NCBI GenBank assembly: GCA_021030905.1
Contig: JAGFMI010000001.1
Coordinates: 620,001-684,000 of the forward strand
DNA: 64,000 nt
From: Pyrenula massariospora
Lineage: Eukaryota; Ascomycota; Eurotiomycetes; Pyrenulales; Pyrenulaceae
Direction of reading: 5' to 3'
The stretch's first letter is position 1, and each line of letters starts with the position of its first letter. Shown here in pieces: positions 1 to 11,834 of the stretch. The position numbers and the translations under genes are program-made. The notes under the pieces are model-generated. The model searched no databases. It saw only the letters and a list, made by a program, of their open reading frames with translations, and was not told the origin of the DNA.

Positions 1-212
1 AAATTTCTGATTTAATACCGACTTCATTTAGTATGACCCCTCAGACCTTCCTATACGACCTAGTCGCTTTAAAGAATGTCAGAACCTAGCAGCAACAAAA
101 ACTCAAAGGACCGGAGTGTAAAAGCGCACTTCACCAGACCCTGAAACGGCCTGACAACGCCCTTGAAAATCGTCGTTTTTAGACTTCTCATTGAACGAGT
201 CACTTTGCTTGA
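1..212. other. left-edge intergenic DNA
   Basis: This is the region downstream of the first minus-strand gene. I see no coding or RNA feature in it. Confidence 0.5.
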
Positions 213-2729
213 CTATGCATCGTGTGGATTCGATAGGTTCAAATGAGGCGCTGTATTGTCGCTCTCAAAATTTGCACGAGGTGGCAATGAATGTTGTCCG
301 CTGGTGGGTACATTGCTCATTGGCCGTTCAAGTCCGTCTTGCGATGATAAAAGGTGTCGTTCGGCTATCGGATCCTGGGTTGTTGCTTCACTTCCCGTGG
401 AACTGTCCTCAGCAACCTGATTTACTGGACCACCGTCGGTTTCGTCCTGAGAGCTAGCGGCAATGTTATGAATGCTACCTTCTGGCGATTGCGATTGTCT
501 CTGCTCGATATCTGTCGGAGTCCCCTCGGTCTGTATGTCTTGGCTTGTGTGGTTGTCTGATTTCTCCTCATTCTCAGTCTGTCCTGCAAGTGCAGCCGCA
601 TTGATAAGTCTAGGATGTCCAGGGTCGCTACCATCATGTATACCAAGCAGCTGACCCTTTGCTGTGACCGGGATGACTTGCGGTCCCGTACATCCAGTCC
701 AATCACCAAGTCCTAACTCTTCATGCGCCATTCGCTGCAATTGAAGGGTACCATTGTTGAACCATTCAGTGCTTGAAATTTTGATTATGCCGCGATGTTC
801 TAGCCATACAACAATTGATTCCAGGGTCTGCTCGAGGAGTGTGATGAGAATACCGAGGACAAGGATAATGATGAGCCACATCATCGAGAAATTCGTAAAG
901 GCGGTAGAGATGATTTTCTGGAGAAAAGTCAGCTGTACAGCATTTCCTGAAGCGGGAAGTGAATGCGCTGTTACATAAATGCCTCAACAAAGGAGATATT
1001 TCCGTAGCGGGAAAGGTTAACGAATGAGGAAACGAAAAGAGCATTGTACATACTTGATTCTTGCAGAGATATCTCTCCTCGTCGTTGTCAGGCTTCCGCC
1101 AAAAATGCTGTAATACGGCGCTATCTCCTGGCCCTGTAGCAACGTCAAGGAGTCCTCCCTGTATAGAAGACAAAGCAATTGCATTCCAATTCTCGACTTC
1201 CAGTTGCCACTGGTTTGCTGGAAGTGCGCCTTGGAAACCGTCGGCAAGGCGATACCTTGCCGTCAAAGCTGAAATTTTGAGAATTCTAATTACCTCTGCT
1301 ATTGGAATGCCTGGCGAGAGGCCCCAGCTCATAATTCTGTCCCTTCTGGTGGAATTAGGGCCAGAAATGACATCAAACATCCCTCCCCATGGCGAACAGC
1401 TTCGTTCAGAGGGTAAGGTTGGGTCACAGGTCTGATATAGCACTTTACAAGCCAATCCCGGAGCTGTCTCGTCTGCGAAATAGACAGGGGATGACGTGTC
1501 TTCAAACAGGGTTAGGTTTTTGAAGGTGGGTCGATGTGCAGAATACCAGGCGTCATCCACGGAGTCAAGAAAGAGCACACCATTGGCGGAAAGGGCAAAT
1601 ATTACGACGTCGCCATCGGTTTGTATAAGGGGCTCAATCGGCTCGAACCATGAATATGCGTCGAATCTAGATCCGTTGTAAACGTAATAAGGAAATGAAC
1701 TTATACGCTTTAGCTTAGACATACTTTATCCTCAGGGTTGACTTACTCAATCAAATAATCGGGCATTAACGTGCTGGGTGAGGATATTGACAGTTCCTTG
1801 ATGGACCGTTGTGCTACTGCGTATGTGAAAGGGCCTAAGTCGGAATTGATTCGTGGTCCATAGAAGTACTGCACATATGGCTTGTCGGAAAAGTAATTAG
1901 TAACTCTGCGGTAGCCATCTGCTTTAAGAGGAGCACAATGTGTAATAATTCGCACATTGAATTGGGACTCAATGGGTGTATTGAAACCAAAATGAGTTTG
2001 AGAATTTAAGAAACCTGTGTCGATTTTGAGATTGTCATTTGTACTACGACAAATCTTGTCTTGAAATGGACAGCCTGCATTCCGATCGATGAAACTTGGG
2101 AGAAATTCTTGAACATAAGGACCGAGACAGTCTCCTGCTTTTGCATTATTTGAATAACATCTCTGCGCGTAGTTGGAGTACGATATTGTACGCTCAGCGA
2201 GCCACGCATCATAGACATCGATCACTAGTTCCGTAGTACCGTTTTCTAGTGACAGAGTACCGCAATTAGGACTTGAAATGAGAACTTCATTTCCCATTAC
2301 TGAACTAATTTTAGACGAAAAGATACTCCCAAGAGTAAATCCAGCTATAACAAATGCCGAAAGAAGGATTAGCGGTAAGATTCGAGAGAAAGGTCGATCA
2401 GCTTTAAAGCGCCATGCTTTCAGAGTACGGACAAAGCTTACGAAAGCAGCTTTTTCGTCAAGGGCATTTCGGAGAATTGCCTGGCGTTGGTGATACAGTC
2501 CATCCTGCGGGACGGGCTCCGTTAGAAATAGCTGGTGTAGAGCGAAACACGCAATGCGCCAAAGCCGCGAGCTTGCAAAAGTGACAAATAGAGCTAAGAA
2601 TGCAGTGAGTAAAGCTCCATTCCGGTGATTCAAAGTGATTGTCGATCCAGTGATCCGTCCCCCCTTTGACCAATTGGTCCAGACACCAAGGTAAACAGGA
2701 TAGTCGGTAGCAGTGCCATGATCAGCCAT
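213..2729 (-). CDS. fungal three-TM membrane protein of unknown function, 777 aa
   Basis: The model is three exons, 2729..1747, 1699..1054 and 917..213, with GTAAGT and GTATGT donors; the phases close exactly (778 codons with stop). The ATG at 2729 (MADHGTATDYPVYLGVWTNW) is chosen over the non-ATG start upstream. The N-terminus fits a large fungal family with the signature 'YPVYLGVWTNWSKG'. One TM segment follows near residues 45-65 (GALLTAFLALFVTF) and a second near 135-155 (LPLILLSAFVIAGFTLG). A long, probably lumenal or extracellular, Cys-containing domain follows, then a third TM early in exon 3 (MMWLIIILVLGILITLL). The tail after it is Ser/Thr/Gln/Glu-rich and probably cytosolic and disordered. 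The family has no established function that I know of. The first intron is only 47 nt, and the second, 136 nt, could have an alternative acceptor. Confidence 0.8.
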
Positions 2730-4094
2730 ATCTGCACTCAAGCTCAAAACTCCAGTCTGCGAATTTAGGACAACAATTGATTAATGAAATGCGTGAAGCT
2801 AGGGCTAGAGCATTGGGCTGGCTTCAGTCTTTATCCTCTCACCAAAGCGGCTCAACTTTGAGAAAATACGTGGTATGACAACTCGAGGCGTACCACCCGG
2901 AAACTTACCAGCAGCAATCCACATTACGAAATTCTCTATTTCCGCCTTGGAATACTCCCTGCCAGAAACTGCAGCCTGAAGACGGGCTTTCCCATTGATG
3001 CAGCCCTTGTCTGAATTACCATTAATACGCGCATGAAAATCCTGGAAGAGCCTCCTGCGATGCTTTGAAAACACCGACAGGGAGCATTGAGCAGCAATAT
3101 GGCGCCCAAGGCTTAAGAAGAGCCTTGATCGGTCATCAACCTGCAGAACCTTCTGCAAGACATCTGCATTGTAGCATGGGGTCCAGAAGTTTCATCGCGT
3201 GGCTAACTGCGGCTGGATCATTGGATGCTCTGGGTTACACAACAGGATCAAGTAATTAGCGATACGTCTAGGTATTGTGCGGCTCCTGGGATGGTCGTAT
3301 ACTTTCGGTCTCCATTGAGGCCTTGAATATTATAGTGAAAAGTGATACGGACATGATAGAACCAAAGAAATCAATTTTTGTAGCCGTGCTGTTGTCTCTA
3401 AGCAGAATGGCGGAGAATGCTGTTTCTCGTTTGCATGATTTACAAGTATAGGCAAGGCTTTTGGAGCATGCGAAATTATTTCGTAAGAGGATGGATAGTT
3501 GCTGTGTTCGCACGGCTTGGATCGCAGACCATGACTCTTACATAACGCTGTTTAGCTAATTTAAGTGACTGATGTTGGGATACGACTTCATCTTTTGGAA
3601 ATCGCCATCTCCTTACCAGTCCTCCACAAGGGGAACCGTCGCTGCCGAGGGCGTTCGATTGAGCTGGCACGTCAGACGCTGTGATCTTCAGGTAGCTCGA
3701 GGATGACAGAGACCGAAGTGGCAAGGATGAGAGACAGAGGGAGGGTATGGCAAAGGCAACCTGACATTGCAGTTAAATCGTAAAGGTCACTGGCGGAATT
3801 ATGGGCGCCGGAGCCATGACTGTTCACCTGGAATAGTGCGCATGAGTTTTTTGGGGCCTTGCATCTCGACCTGGCAGTCTTAAATCTGAAAGATCAACGT
3901 TATTGGGTCGTTGAATGTTTTGTCGTGGAAAGCTCTGGGAACACGCAAGCCTAGCCGACCTTCTCCGCAATCGAAGCTAAACTGCTCATGGGAAATCCCT
4001 AAGCACGGGCGAAGAGGTGCAGCATGTCTATTGCATTTACTGCTGTGTAAATGACCTAGCCGCAGATGCCCCTAGTAGTTAATGATGCCGCTGA
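2730..4094. other. intergenic region
   Basis: There is no gene I can defend here. A minus-strand open frame at 2805..3158 is the only long one and has no recognisable domain. Around 4035-4078 a short stretch resembles a decayed copy of the terminal repeat of the adjacent MITE (shared TTACT, GTAAATG-CC and CCGCAG blocks). Confidence 0.4.
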
Positions 4095-4096
4095 TA

Positions 4097-4161
4097 TCCC
4101 TTACTAGTCGGTAAATGGCCACTTATCCGCAGGGGCGAAAGTTCTAGATGCGTGCGGGGTA
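4097..4161 (+). repeat. left terminal inverted repeat of MITE
   Basis: This is the 65-bp left arm and pairs with 4251..4315 with two mismatches. Confidence 0.88.
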
Positions 4162-4250
4162 CTTCTCAGAGATTTTAAGCCCTTCGGCCCCTACAAACCC
4201 CCAATGATAGGGCTAAGAGCTTATTATTTAGGGACTGCTAGTCTATGTGG

Positions 4251-4315
4251 TACCCCGCACGCGCCTAGAACTTTCGCCCCTGCGGATAAGTGGCCATTTA
4301 CCGACTAGTAAGGGA
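4251..4315 (-). repeat. right terminal inverted repeat of MITE
   Basis: This is the 65-bp right arm, the reverse complement of 4097..4161 apart from two bases. Confidence 0.88.
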
Positions 4316-4317
4316 TA

Positions 4318-6204
4318 CTACTGGACAATGCATTCGAACGTTTCCAGCTGATGTCTCTACGCTGGAATTTCTTCGCGATGGTGCTTTTTTGAAATCTAAA
4401 CCGATAAGGGACTCTTCAAGAATATACGACTAGTTCGCTGGCAGAAAGAATAGCATAACGCCGATGAAAAAGGTTTTAGCCCCTACTCATTATATTTGAT
4501 AGTTTGCCTCATTAGAAGGGTTCGGAGTATCTGCATGTTGAACTAATCTTTTCATTCCCAAGGACTAGGACATTCTCGATGGCGATCTAAGGAGTAAACT
4601 AGTTACCTAAACAGGACTATTTGTTCGGCCGGATGAACTATCTGCATAGAAACCTATGCGCGGTACGTTCAGCCTCATACCGCTTGAAAATAGAAGATCG
4701 GACGAAGTCGTCCTCAAATTCTCGGTTGTAGTTCCGATTAAATCAGGATCCAGGTCAGGAAACAGCGACAATACCACAATACATGACCACAATGGTCTAG
4801 CAGTTGCCAGTCCTAGCATCCATGAGCATAAGCGACCACAGCTACACAACGCTCTGACAAGCTGAGGCGGATCGGGATTCCTGATCGACACAACCGGAGT
4901 AGCGAAAGATTGCGCCCTTACCAAGCATAGCAGATGTTCATAATAAGATTTGTAAGCTGTCCACACACCAAGACGCTTTTTGGGGGGAAGGAAACAATAG
5001 CCAATGATCGTTAGCTGTTAGAATGTTTCGGTTTGCAAAGAGCATGAAAGACCATTATAAAGATCCTTAAGAGGAGCATGAGCGCCAAAAATGGATGACA
5101 CTCTAAGAAAAAAACCTCATTTAGCCATGGTGAAATGCAAGAAGCGGAAAACACCCATGTTTCCCGTGTCGACGTGGAAACAGAACAATACTGGCATAAG
5201 ACGAGCGCAATGCTAGTCAAGGCCCAAAAGCGCCATGAAACCCGATTAGAGTGGCTCTGGATGGACGCACGAAATCGAATTTGCGGCCTAGTCGCTCAAA
5301 GCAGGAAGCCTAAGCGATGCTGCCATAGCTGCCCAGTCCATTTCGCAATGTGTTTCAGCATCAGCCGAGCTTAGAGGTCCGGTCAGGCTGTCTCAAGCCT
5401 TGCATGCTGGCGACCTGCATCAAGATTCGGGTAGAACATTTAAAAACAGGGGTAAATGCATGCCGTACTCGGGCGATCCCCACAAATCGCTACAGCGGCA
5501 TTTGACTTCTATCCAAGGCTGGGGGATGGAAATCGTGGCCCCCCCTGCCGGGTAAAAATTGGGGTGCGGGACCACGACTTTTGTCCTGCAGCCTTCATTG
5601 TGAATAAACGAAACGAAGGGCTCACACTTCAAAAGCTCATGCCGATCTGGCTTGGCAGAAACATCTTGGCATGTGTCAAAGAGGCGCGTTTCCTCTGTGG
5701 ATTCTATAGATAGCAAAAGGGGTGATCCAGCGGGGGTAATCTATCGCGTACAACTAACCGTTTACGTGGAAGGGTCTTTCTTAGTAAGCTGCCAATGATG
5801 CAGCAGTGTGAGACATTGCTAGCGGTTGACCTTCATCGTCATCTGTGAGAAGTCTCAAAGAACCTGTTTAGCTGAAGGCTTAGTCATAGCGGTAAGGACT
5901 GGAATTCTCTCGCTTGATGAAGCGCAAAGAAGATATCCCACATTGTGTCAGGTCGCGCTATAAGGCATGCCTTGCCGCTCGACTAGAACGGTACACAGCA
6001 TACCGCGAATGATGCATTCGCGCGTACAATGCAGCATTAATTCTTGTCAGCTCGTAGGCATGACAAACATGAACAGTGGTCCCTTGGATTTGTACGTATT
6101 ATTTAGAGAACAGAGAATTCAATGTCTCATGCCGTCGTCATACCAGCCAGAACCAAATTCCCGTGCTCGACTAATACCCCCTGAAACAATCTTCTCCTTC
6201 CACA
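4318..6204. other. intergenic region
   Basis: Short open frames occur (for example minus 4607..4966 and 5420..5716), but none has a domain, plausible splice structure or family resemblance that I recognise. I call no gene here. Confidence 0.4.
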
Positions 6205-9200
6205 TCAGATATACGTCGGGGACGGATCCCATGGAGCCCCGCCGTGAAAACTTGCCTCGACATTCCATATCTGCAAACCGACAGAACCCACGGAAAATCC
6301 CCAGTAGCAGCCTTGCGCGATTTGACCCCAAGGAGGTTCCTTGGCGAACAGCGTACCTATGGTTTTCGACAGCATACCGGCAAGGAAGCCTGATGGAGAT
6401 TAGTCGCTTGGCTCTAAGCCCTCTCCACGAAGGCAACTTTGACAAAATAAAAGATCAAGACTTACAAGTTGCAATTGTATCTCGTCGGAACTCATTCAAG
6501 GGTGGTCCGCCAGCTTCCGTAGAGACGTCGATTTGGAAGCCGTACTGGATGATACCAGTGAGGGCGTTGACGATCGCTACCATCTTCTTGTCTGCGTCGG
6601 TGGATGGAGTAATGAAAAATGTAATACCGGCCAAAGCTGTCCGCGAAGCCATCAAATACCACATGACCCATTTCTTCCACGGCGGCACGATGGTGTGGTT
6701 GGGAAACGCGAGAAAGGTATTCAGGGATCCGGTGATTAAATTACATAGATCGAATGCTCTCATGATCTTTGTAGGATCTGCTGCTTCAAACGACTTGTCT
6801 TTTAGCCGAGGATTCGGGGCTTTGCTTCGAAGTGTCAGACCACTTGCTGATACGTCGTCTTGCAGGAAAAGTATCACCGACAGGGCGGATCCGATCAAAG
6901 TACTACTGATAGAGCCGTATGCGGCTACTGTATTGATGTCGGAAAGCTGTTGTTGGGTCGCAGTTCCGTCAATGTATGCCTCGATAAGAGATGGACTAAT
7001 AGTTTTGCTGAGATTTGGTAGCGCCTTTCCAGTGATGGCTTTGGCGGTGATGGTGGCGGGCACAGCTATGATTAGACATACAACATCAAATAAAGTCAGC
7101 TCATGACCCGTCTTCTCGCGATACAAGGCCGAGAAAATTGGGATAGAGATCTTTTCGTTTCCAACTCTCGCAAACCAATCCAGAAGATCCTGGAGTAACT
7201 TCATGGTGCCGTCGACAATATTCTTGATGGCGTCGAGAAATGTGATAGCCAGGTCCTTACCAATCAATGCTAGACCTTGTTGAATCGAGATCGACGTGTC
7301 GGATCTGCTAAAAAGCTGTACGCCTTGGTCTGCAGCTGCTTGGACGTCTTCCTCAATACCGGTGATTGTAGGATGGATGATATCGTTCCACAGATCCTCA
7401 AAGGCTCCTTGATCTAAAAATATATTAGCAATTTATTCGTAAATCGAGTGGATTGCTTACTCGATGGCGTTTTGTCAGTGTGAAAAGCTTCAGCGCCTCC
7501 ACTGTGGATTAGGTGGTATTTGGACCAATTGAATCCCATAGACTTCTGTCTTGTCTGAGCATCAGGAGGTCCTTGATCAACAGGCCCTACATCGAGCTCC
7601 GTCGGCTTCTTACCCAAGTCATTCAGCTGTTTTTGGAAAAAATCATCAATTTTCGGGATAGCGGATTCGACTTTGATAGCACTCCAGTGGATACCTGCAG
7701 TTATGAACGCGCTAAATGTATCTTTTGCGTCGAGAATGTCGCCCCAGTCAAAGAGAAATCCAAGATAATCGATAAGACGTTTGAGCGCAACCTTAAGTTT
7801 GGTAAAGATCCAGCTAAGAGCTTTTCCAATGTTGTCAATGGTATCCAGAACAAAATTCCAGATCTTTCCGGCAAGTGTAACGACAAATTCGATCCCGTCC
7901 TCTGTTCTTAGTCAGCTTCAAACCTCGAAGACCCCAAAGTACGGAAACAAATGACACTCTTGATAGAATAAATTTATAGGACAGCGTAGCTGTAAGAGCA
8001 AGTTGAGCACCTACCAAGTTCGTTTATAATCCAATTTTCGGCTTCATGCACATGTTCTTTCACCCAGTTCCAGAACTCCCAAGGAGAAGAGCTTACTCGT
8101 CGGCTGGTGGAAGCAGTCCCGGGGTAGCGATACCTTTGAGTACGCTTCCTTGCTCTTAGTACCTTGGAGTAACCAGATATTTTTCCGATCAAGTTGCCAG
8201 CATGATCGATGTCCTTAGGGTCGAGATCATTTTGGTTGATCAGACTCTCGCCTGTTTGCGTTTTAGCTCTTTTTAAGTCCTCTCCATTTTGAATAGTTTG
8301 CAACTTGTCATTGGCCTTGCTGGACGGGTCTACTTCTGTACTTGGTATGTCCAAAGTGTTGCCAGAGGCATCTTGAAAACCGCTGATGGTGTATGTGTGA
8401 CTAGAAATATCTGCGGTTGCGACGATAAATGTCGCCTCGCCTGCTGCATTAGTCTGAACAATGACTCCTCCTTCCTGGAGGACGGAGTCTTTGCCATTGA
8501 TAATCGCAGAGACGCGCCCGGTACTCGCGAGAAAGAACTTTCCATTAATTGCCGCGGTATTCTCCTTTGCCATTACACGGATACGAGTAGTATAACTAGG
8601 TACATCGAAATTTTCGACCTTGGTGTCCATCGCGAGTGGATAGGCGTCCCATGCACCATTAATGGCAGACTGCTGCAGGGAAATCAGGTTCGAGTCTTCG
8701 TCCACACTGACAATGATGTTGATGTAATGAATCGCATCTCCAACGTTAGTCTGTGATATCATCCCGGAAAGACGACCGCCCTTGCCCTTAGGAAGTAGAC
8801 TGACTATTTGGCCGTCCGTGATGACGCTATTCGAAGGGACATGATAGTATCCAGCAGCATCATCAGAATTAGTGAACCACATAGTCAAAGATGCATTATT
8901 TTGAGCCACGTGGAGATCCTTCAAGCCGCTTAAGGTGAGATCGTTCGAGATAATAGTTCCCTCCCGGTTGGTACGCGTATACTGGGAAGGAGAGTAGTGG
9001 GTAATTTTGGCCGATCCAACGAGCATAGATGAAAGCCCAGGAAATTGGCCTCCTGGACCATTGGTATAAGAGGCCAGACAAGATGCGTCTTCGTAAGCAT
9101 TAGCATAGTGACATATCAAAGCGAAGAGTATTGGCTTACCTGTGGGACATAGAGGCTGGACATTAAAATCGGAGCTATCATACGTGCTGTATACTATCCT

Positions 9201-9971
9201 GCGTTTGCCTTGCACCTGAATACGGAAGTCAGAAAGCTCATTTATGCCAATCTTAGCTTGACCGTCGTAAACATGGCTTACCTGGTACAATACGAATACG
9301 CCCTTGCCGACGGCACTCAGGCCAAATGCTAAATCAATGATCCTTTCTGCGTTTATGGGAAGACTCCAGTCCTTTGATATGCTAACAACGGGAGCCCCAT
9401 CCTTAGGCTTTGAGAAGGCAAGTAGACCACAATCGGCTTCATTAGTGATCTCGCCGAGGGGTTTAAAGCTAAGAATAACGTCCGGATAATTAGATCCTGT
9501 AATCAAATCATTGGTATAGTCGCTCTAAATCTAGTTAACGACTATTTGTTTGTAGACCATAGGATCCCATACCAAGTAAATCCCATGAATCTGCGGAAGG
9601 TTTATGTCGCTGGCAATTATGGCCGATTTCGGTGGCGTTACAAGCCCTGCAACGGACAGACTGGGCAAAACAACGACTTCGTTTCCACTACCTTTATCGA
9701 TCGACATGACAACAAAAAGGGATGCATCTGCTTGCTGACGAACAGCGAATGCGGTGACTTTTTCTGACAACCCACACGCAAGACCAAAGTCAGAGTTCAC
9801 TAGCTTGCCGTCCGTTTGAAGGAAAAGGTTGAGGACCCCGTCGTCTCCAAGAGAGAAGACGCCTGGAGTGCCATTCTGGTCGCGGAAAGCCGTAAAAGCT
9901 GTACCAGAAGGTATAGCTCGTGCGGAGACGACATTGGTGAAAAGCTCTGAGTCCTGTTCCACGTGAGCCAT
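6205..9971 (-). CDS. large fungal protein with hydrophobic C-terminal half, 1160 aa, function unknown
   Basis: The model is five exons, 9971..9573, 9524..8015, 7901..7461, 7413..6466 and 6389..6205; the phases close exactly (1161 codons with stop). The N-terminal ~570 residues are rich in short beta-type repeats and Gly/Asp turns (for example 'GTPGVFSLGDDGVLN'), compatible with a beta-propeller or beta-sandwich module. A very basic linker follows (KVLRARKRTQRYRY). The second half holds amphipathic helical segments ('IWNFVLDTIDNIGKALSW') and several hydrophobic stretches near the end (LFDVVCLIIAVPATI, ISSTLIGSALSVILFL, and 'FLAGMLSKTIGTLF' in the last exon), which could insert in membranes. 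There is no clear N-terminal signal peptide. It is divergent from the TULIP-like gene at 11835. I recall similar large hypothetical proteins in other fungi but know no assigned function. A membrane-active or toxin-like role is inference only. Confidence 0.78.
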
Positions 9972-11834
9972 GGCCAGACTGTTTGCAAAGGATGGATATG
10001 CTAGCGTGCGAGTCGGATAGTGAAAGAGTGAAATGTGCCAAAAAAATTCTACGAGGAGATACTTCACCTTTTCTGCTCGGAGGAAAACTTATCAACATGC
10101 AATGTCCAGCATCTCAATCAACCTTACCTACACACTTTGTGGACCGTGGAGAGCTGAGAATTTGCAGTGTCTAGCATCTCGACTTTTTCTACAGCCGCAT
10201 TATTTGGACTGTGGAGAGCTGAAAAGCTATAGTTTCTTCACTAGACAGACAAGCCTCGGCGAATACGAAGTGGTGGCTTTGACGATTTTTGCTCCTCGAT
10301 CTTCGAGCGTAATGTAGTTTGTGGAGAGCTGATGTCGATCATCCTTCTCAAGTGCTTCCATATCAACTTAAGACTACTAATGCTGTCTCTTCGCACGAAA
10401 CCTGATTGATGAAGACCGGCTCTGTTAGTGCTTAGGCATGGCCTGGGTCGCAGGTCTACTTTGGGTGTGGCGAGTGTCAAAAAGGTCTGGAGCAGTGCTT
10501 GGCAACGGGCTGAGCCGTCCAAATCGGCCGCCAAGCCCACACGGCCCACAAACAGGTTCTACAGGTGACAATCAATGGCTATGATCGTGAAGTACCCTCA
10601 AAGCCCAAGGTGTCGCATACTTCCCCGCCCGATGCAAAATAATGGCCCGTGGTCACTTTGACTGACTTCATGACGTCTAAGCTGAGATTCCCATCCGTTG
10701 ATCTCGAGGATGATCGTAATCGTCAACATTGACCTAAAACCCTCCATACTTGAGGCGTGATTCTACGGACTTTCAGTGGCTTCAGATAAACGTAACTGGC
10801 GCAATATTGTAAGACATGTCTCATGGCCTTGAGAGTGTTACTTTCTGTCTTTCAAAGCGGCCACCATCGATAGTTGCTGGATTAGTTGATCCATTCCCAC
10901 TTAATTGCGGTATGTTACGAGAAGACCGTGCTGGACAACTAGCTTACTAATTGACTAACTAATTTGAGTCGACTAACTAACTCGTTTAAGGCTTTCCATT
11001 CCCCTGGAGCTGTTGTCGATCTGCGAGAGTCGTAGAGGCATATTTAGGAGTCCCTACAAGTGCCGTTGAAGCGCACAATCCAGCGGTCAATGTGACGCCA
11101 ACTCCGGAGACGATAGTAAGCACTAGACCAAGAATTCGGTACTATGTTCTGCTAATTCTCTTTGATGTTGCTTTCTCCTCTTTCGGTTACAATATTTCAC
11201 CACCTTGGGCATGAGCCATAGCTATGAGGCGTGGCCGAACCGATCCACGAGGGTCTTATGTTGTTAGCAAACGTCAATATCAAAATTCTTGTGCGCTAAT
11301 GATGTCAATGGTGGGAAGATCTACAGTGACTCAGCTACCTTCTTGTATTGTGGCTGACCAGATACGGGATCATGTGCTTGCTTCAAGAAATCTATCGATT
11401 TTGGCTTCAGGGAGCATGCACATCGATCTGGATTTGTCAGTGCATATCTGTTTTCCTACATGGTTCCCAAGGCCATTTTGAACGAGACTTCAGCCAAGCG
11501 CAGTCAAATGGAGCTGAAAACTACAGAAGGTTGTGTCGTATCTTGCAAGCCTCTCCAGCTCGACAAATTCACACGACAAATTTACACGTCACTTGACCAT
11601 CTCAGCGCCGTCTAGGCCTGCACACAGCTCGCCACATACCTTTCCAGTAGAGCTGAAGGATCACCAGATTTGTTGAAGTTTGAAAATGGAATTACATTTA
11701 CTAAGAGGGTCTACACTTCATCCAGAACACTCCCGCTCGAGGTTCAGAAATTGTATAAGACATTGGGAAGCTCTGAATTGATATTTCATGCCAATTTCCA
11801 CACACTTTTCTATCTTCGGTACTAAATTCATACG
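9972..11834. promoter_or_regulatory. 1.9-kb divergent intergenic region with direct repeats
   Basis: This is the region between the two divergently transcribed unusual genes. The 12-mer GTGGAGAGCTGA occurs three times, starting at 10146, 10211 and 10321; the first two lie within an imperfect ~65-bp tandem duplication (TGTCCAGCATCTC at 10103, TGTCTAGCATCTC at 10168). A cluster of GACTAACTAA-like repeats lies at about 10951-10982. These could be regulator sites for one or both genes, but that is inference. I see no supported gene, although short plus-strand frames occur at 11224-11596. Confidence 0.4.
10103..10222. repeat. imperfect tandem repeat, unit ~65 bp, about two copies
   Basis: The paired landmarks TGT(C)CAGCATCTC and GTGGAGAGCTGA recur with a 65-bp offset (10103/10168 and 10146/10211). 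A further isolated GTGGAGAGCTGA lies at 10321. The repeat begins about 130 bp upstream of the ATG of the 1160-aa gene. Confidence 0.6.

Larger units (their letters stand above)
4095..4317. mobile_element. MITE with 65-bp TIRs and TA target site duplication
   Basis: The arms 4097..4161 and 4251..4315 are inverted repeats of each other over 65 bp with two adjacent mismatches (GAT versus GGC after CTA). The element begins TCCCTTACTAGTCGG and ends with its reverse complement. It is flanked on both sides by TA (4095-4096 and 4316-4317), the duplication expected for Tc1/mariner-type insertion. The interior (4162..4250, 89 bp) has no ORF, so the element is non-autonomous and would depend on a transposase encoded elsewhere. 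The near-identity of the arms suggests fairly recent insertion or selection on hairpin structure. No transposase gene was found in this window. Confidence 0.88.

Noticed and set aside
2805-3158. 117-aa minus-strand open frame upstream of the three-TM gene
   Set aside because: No recognisable domain, start context or splice link to the gene downstream; kept only as a possible undetected exon.
5967-7106. 379-aa plus-strand open frame
   Set aside because: It is antisense to exons 4-5 of the 1160-aa gene and has no domain; it mirrors the coding bias of the real gene.
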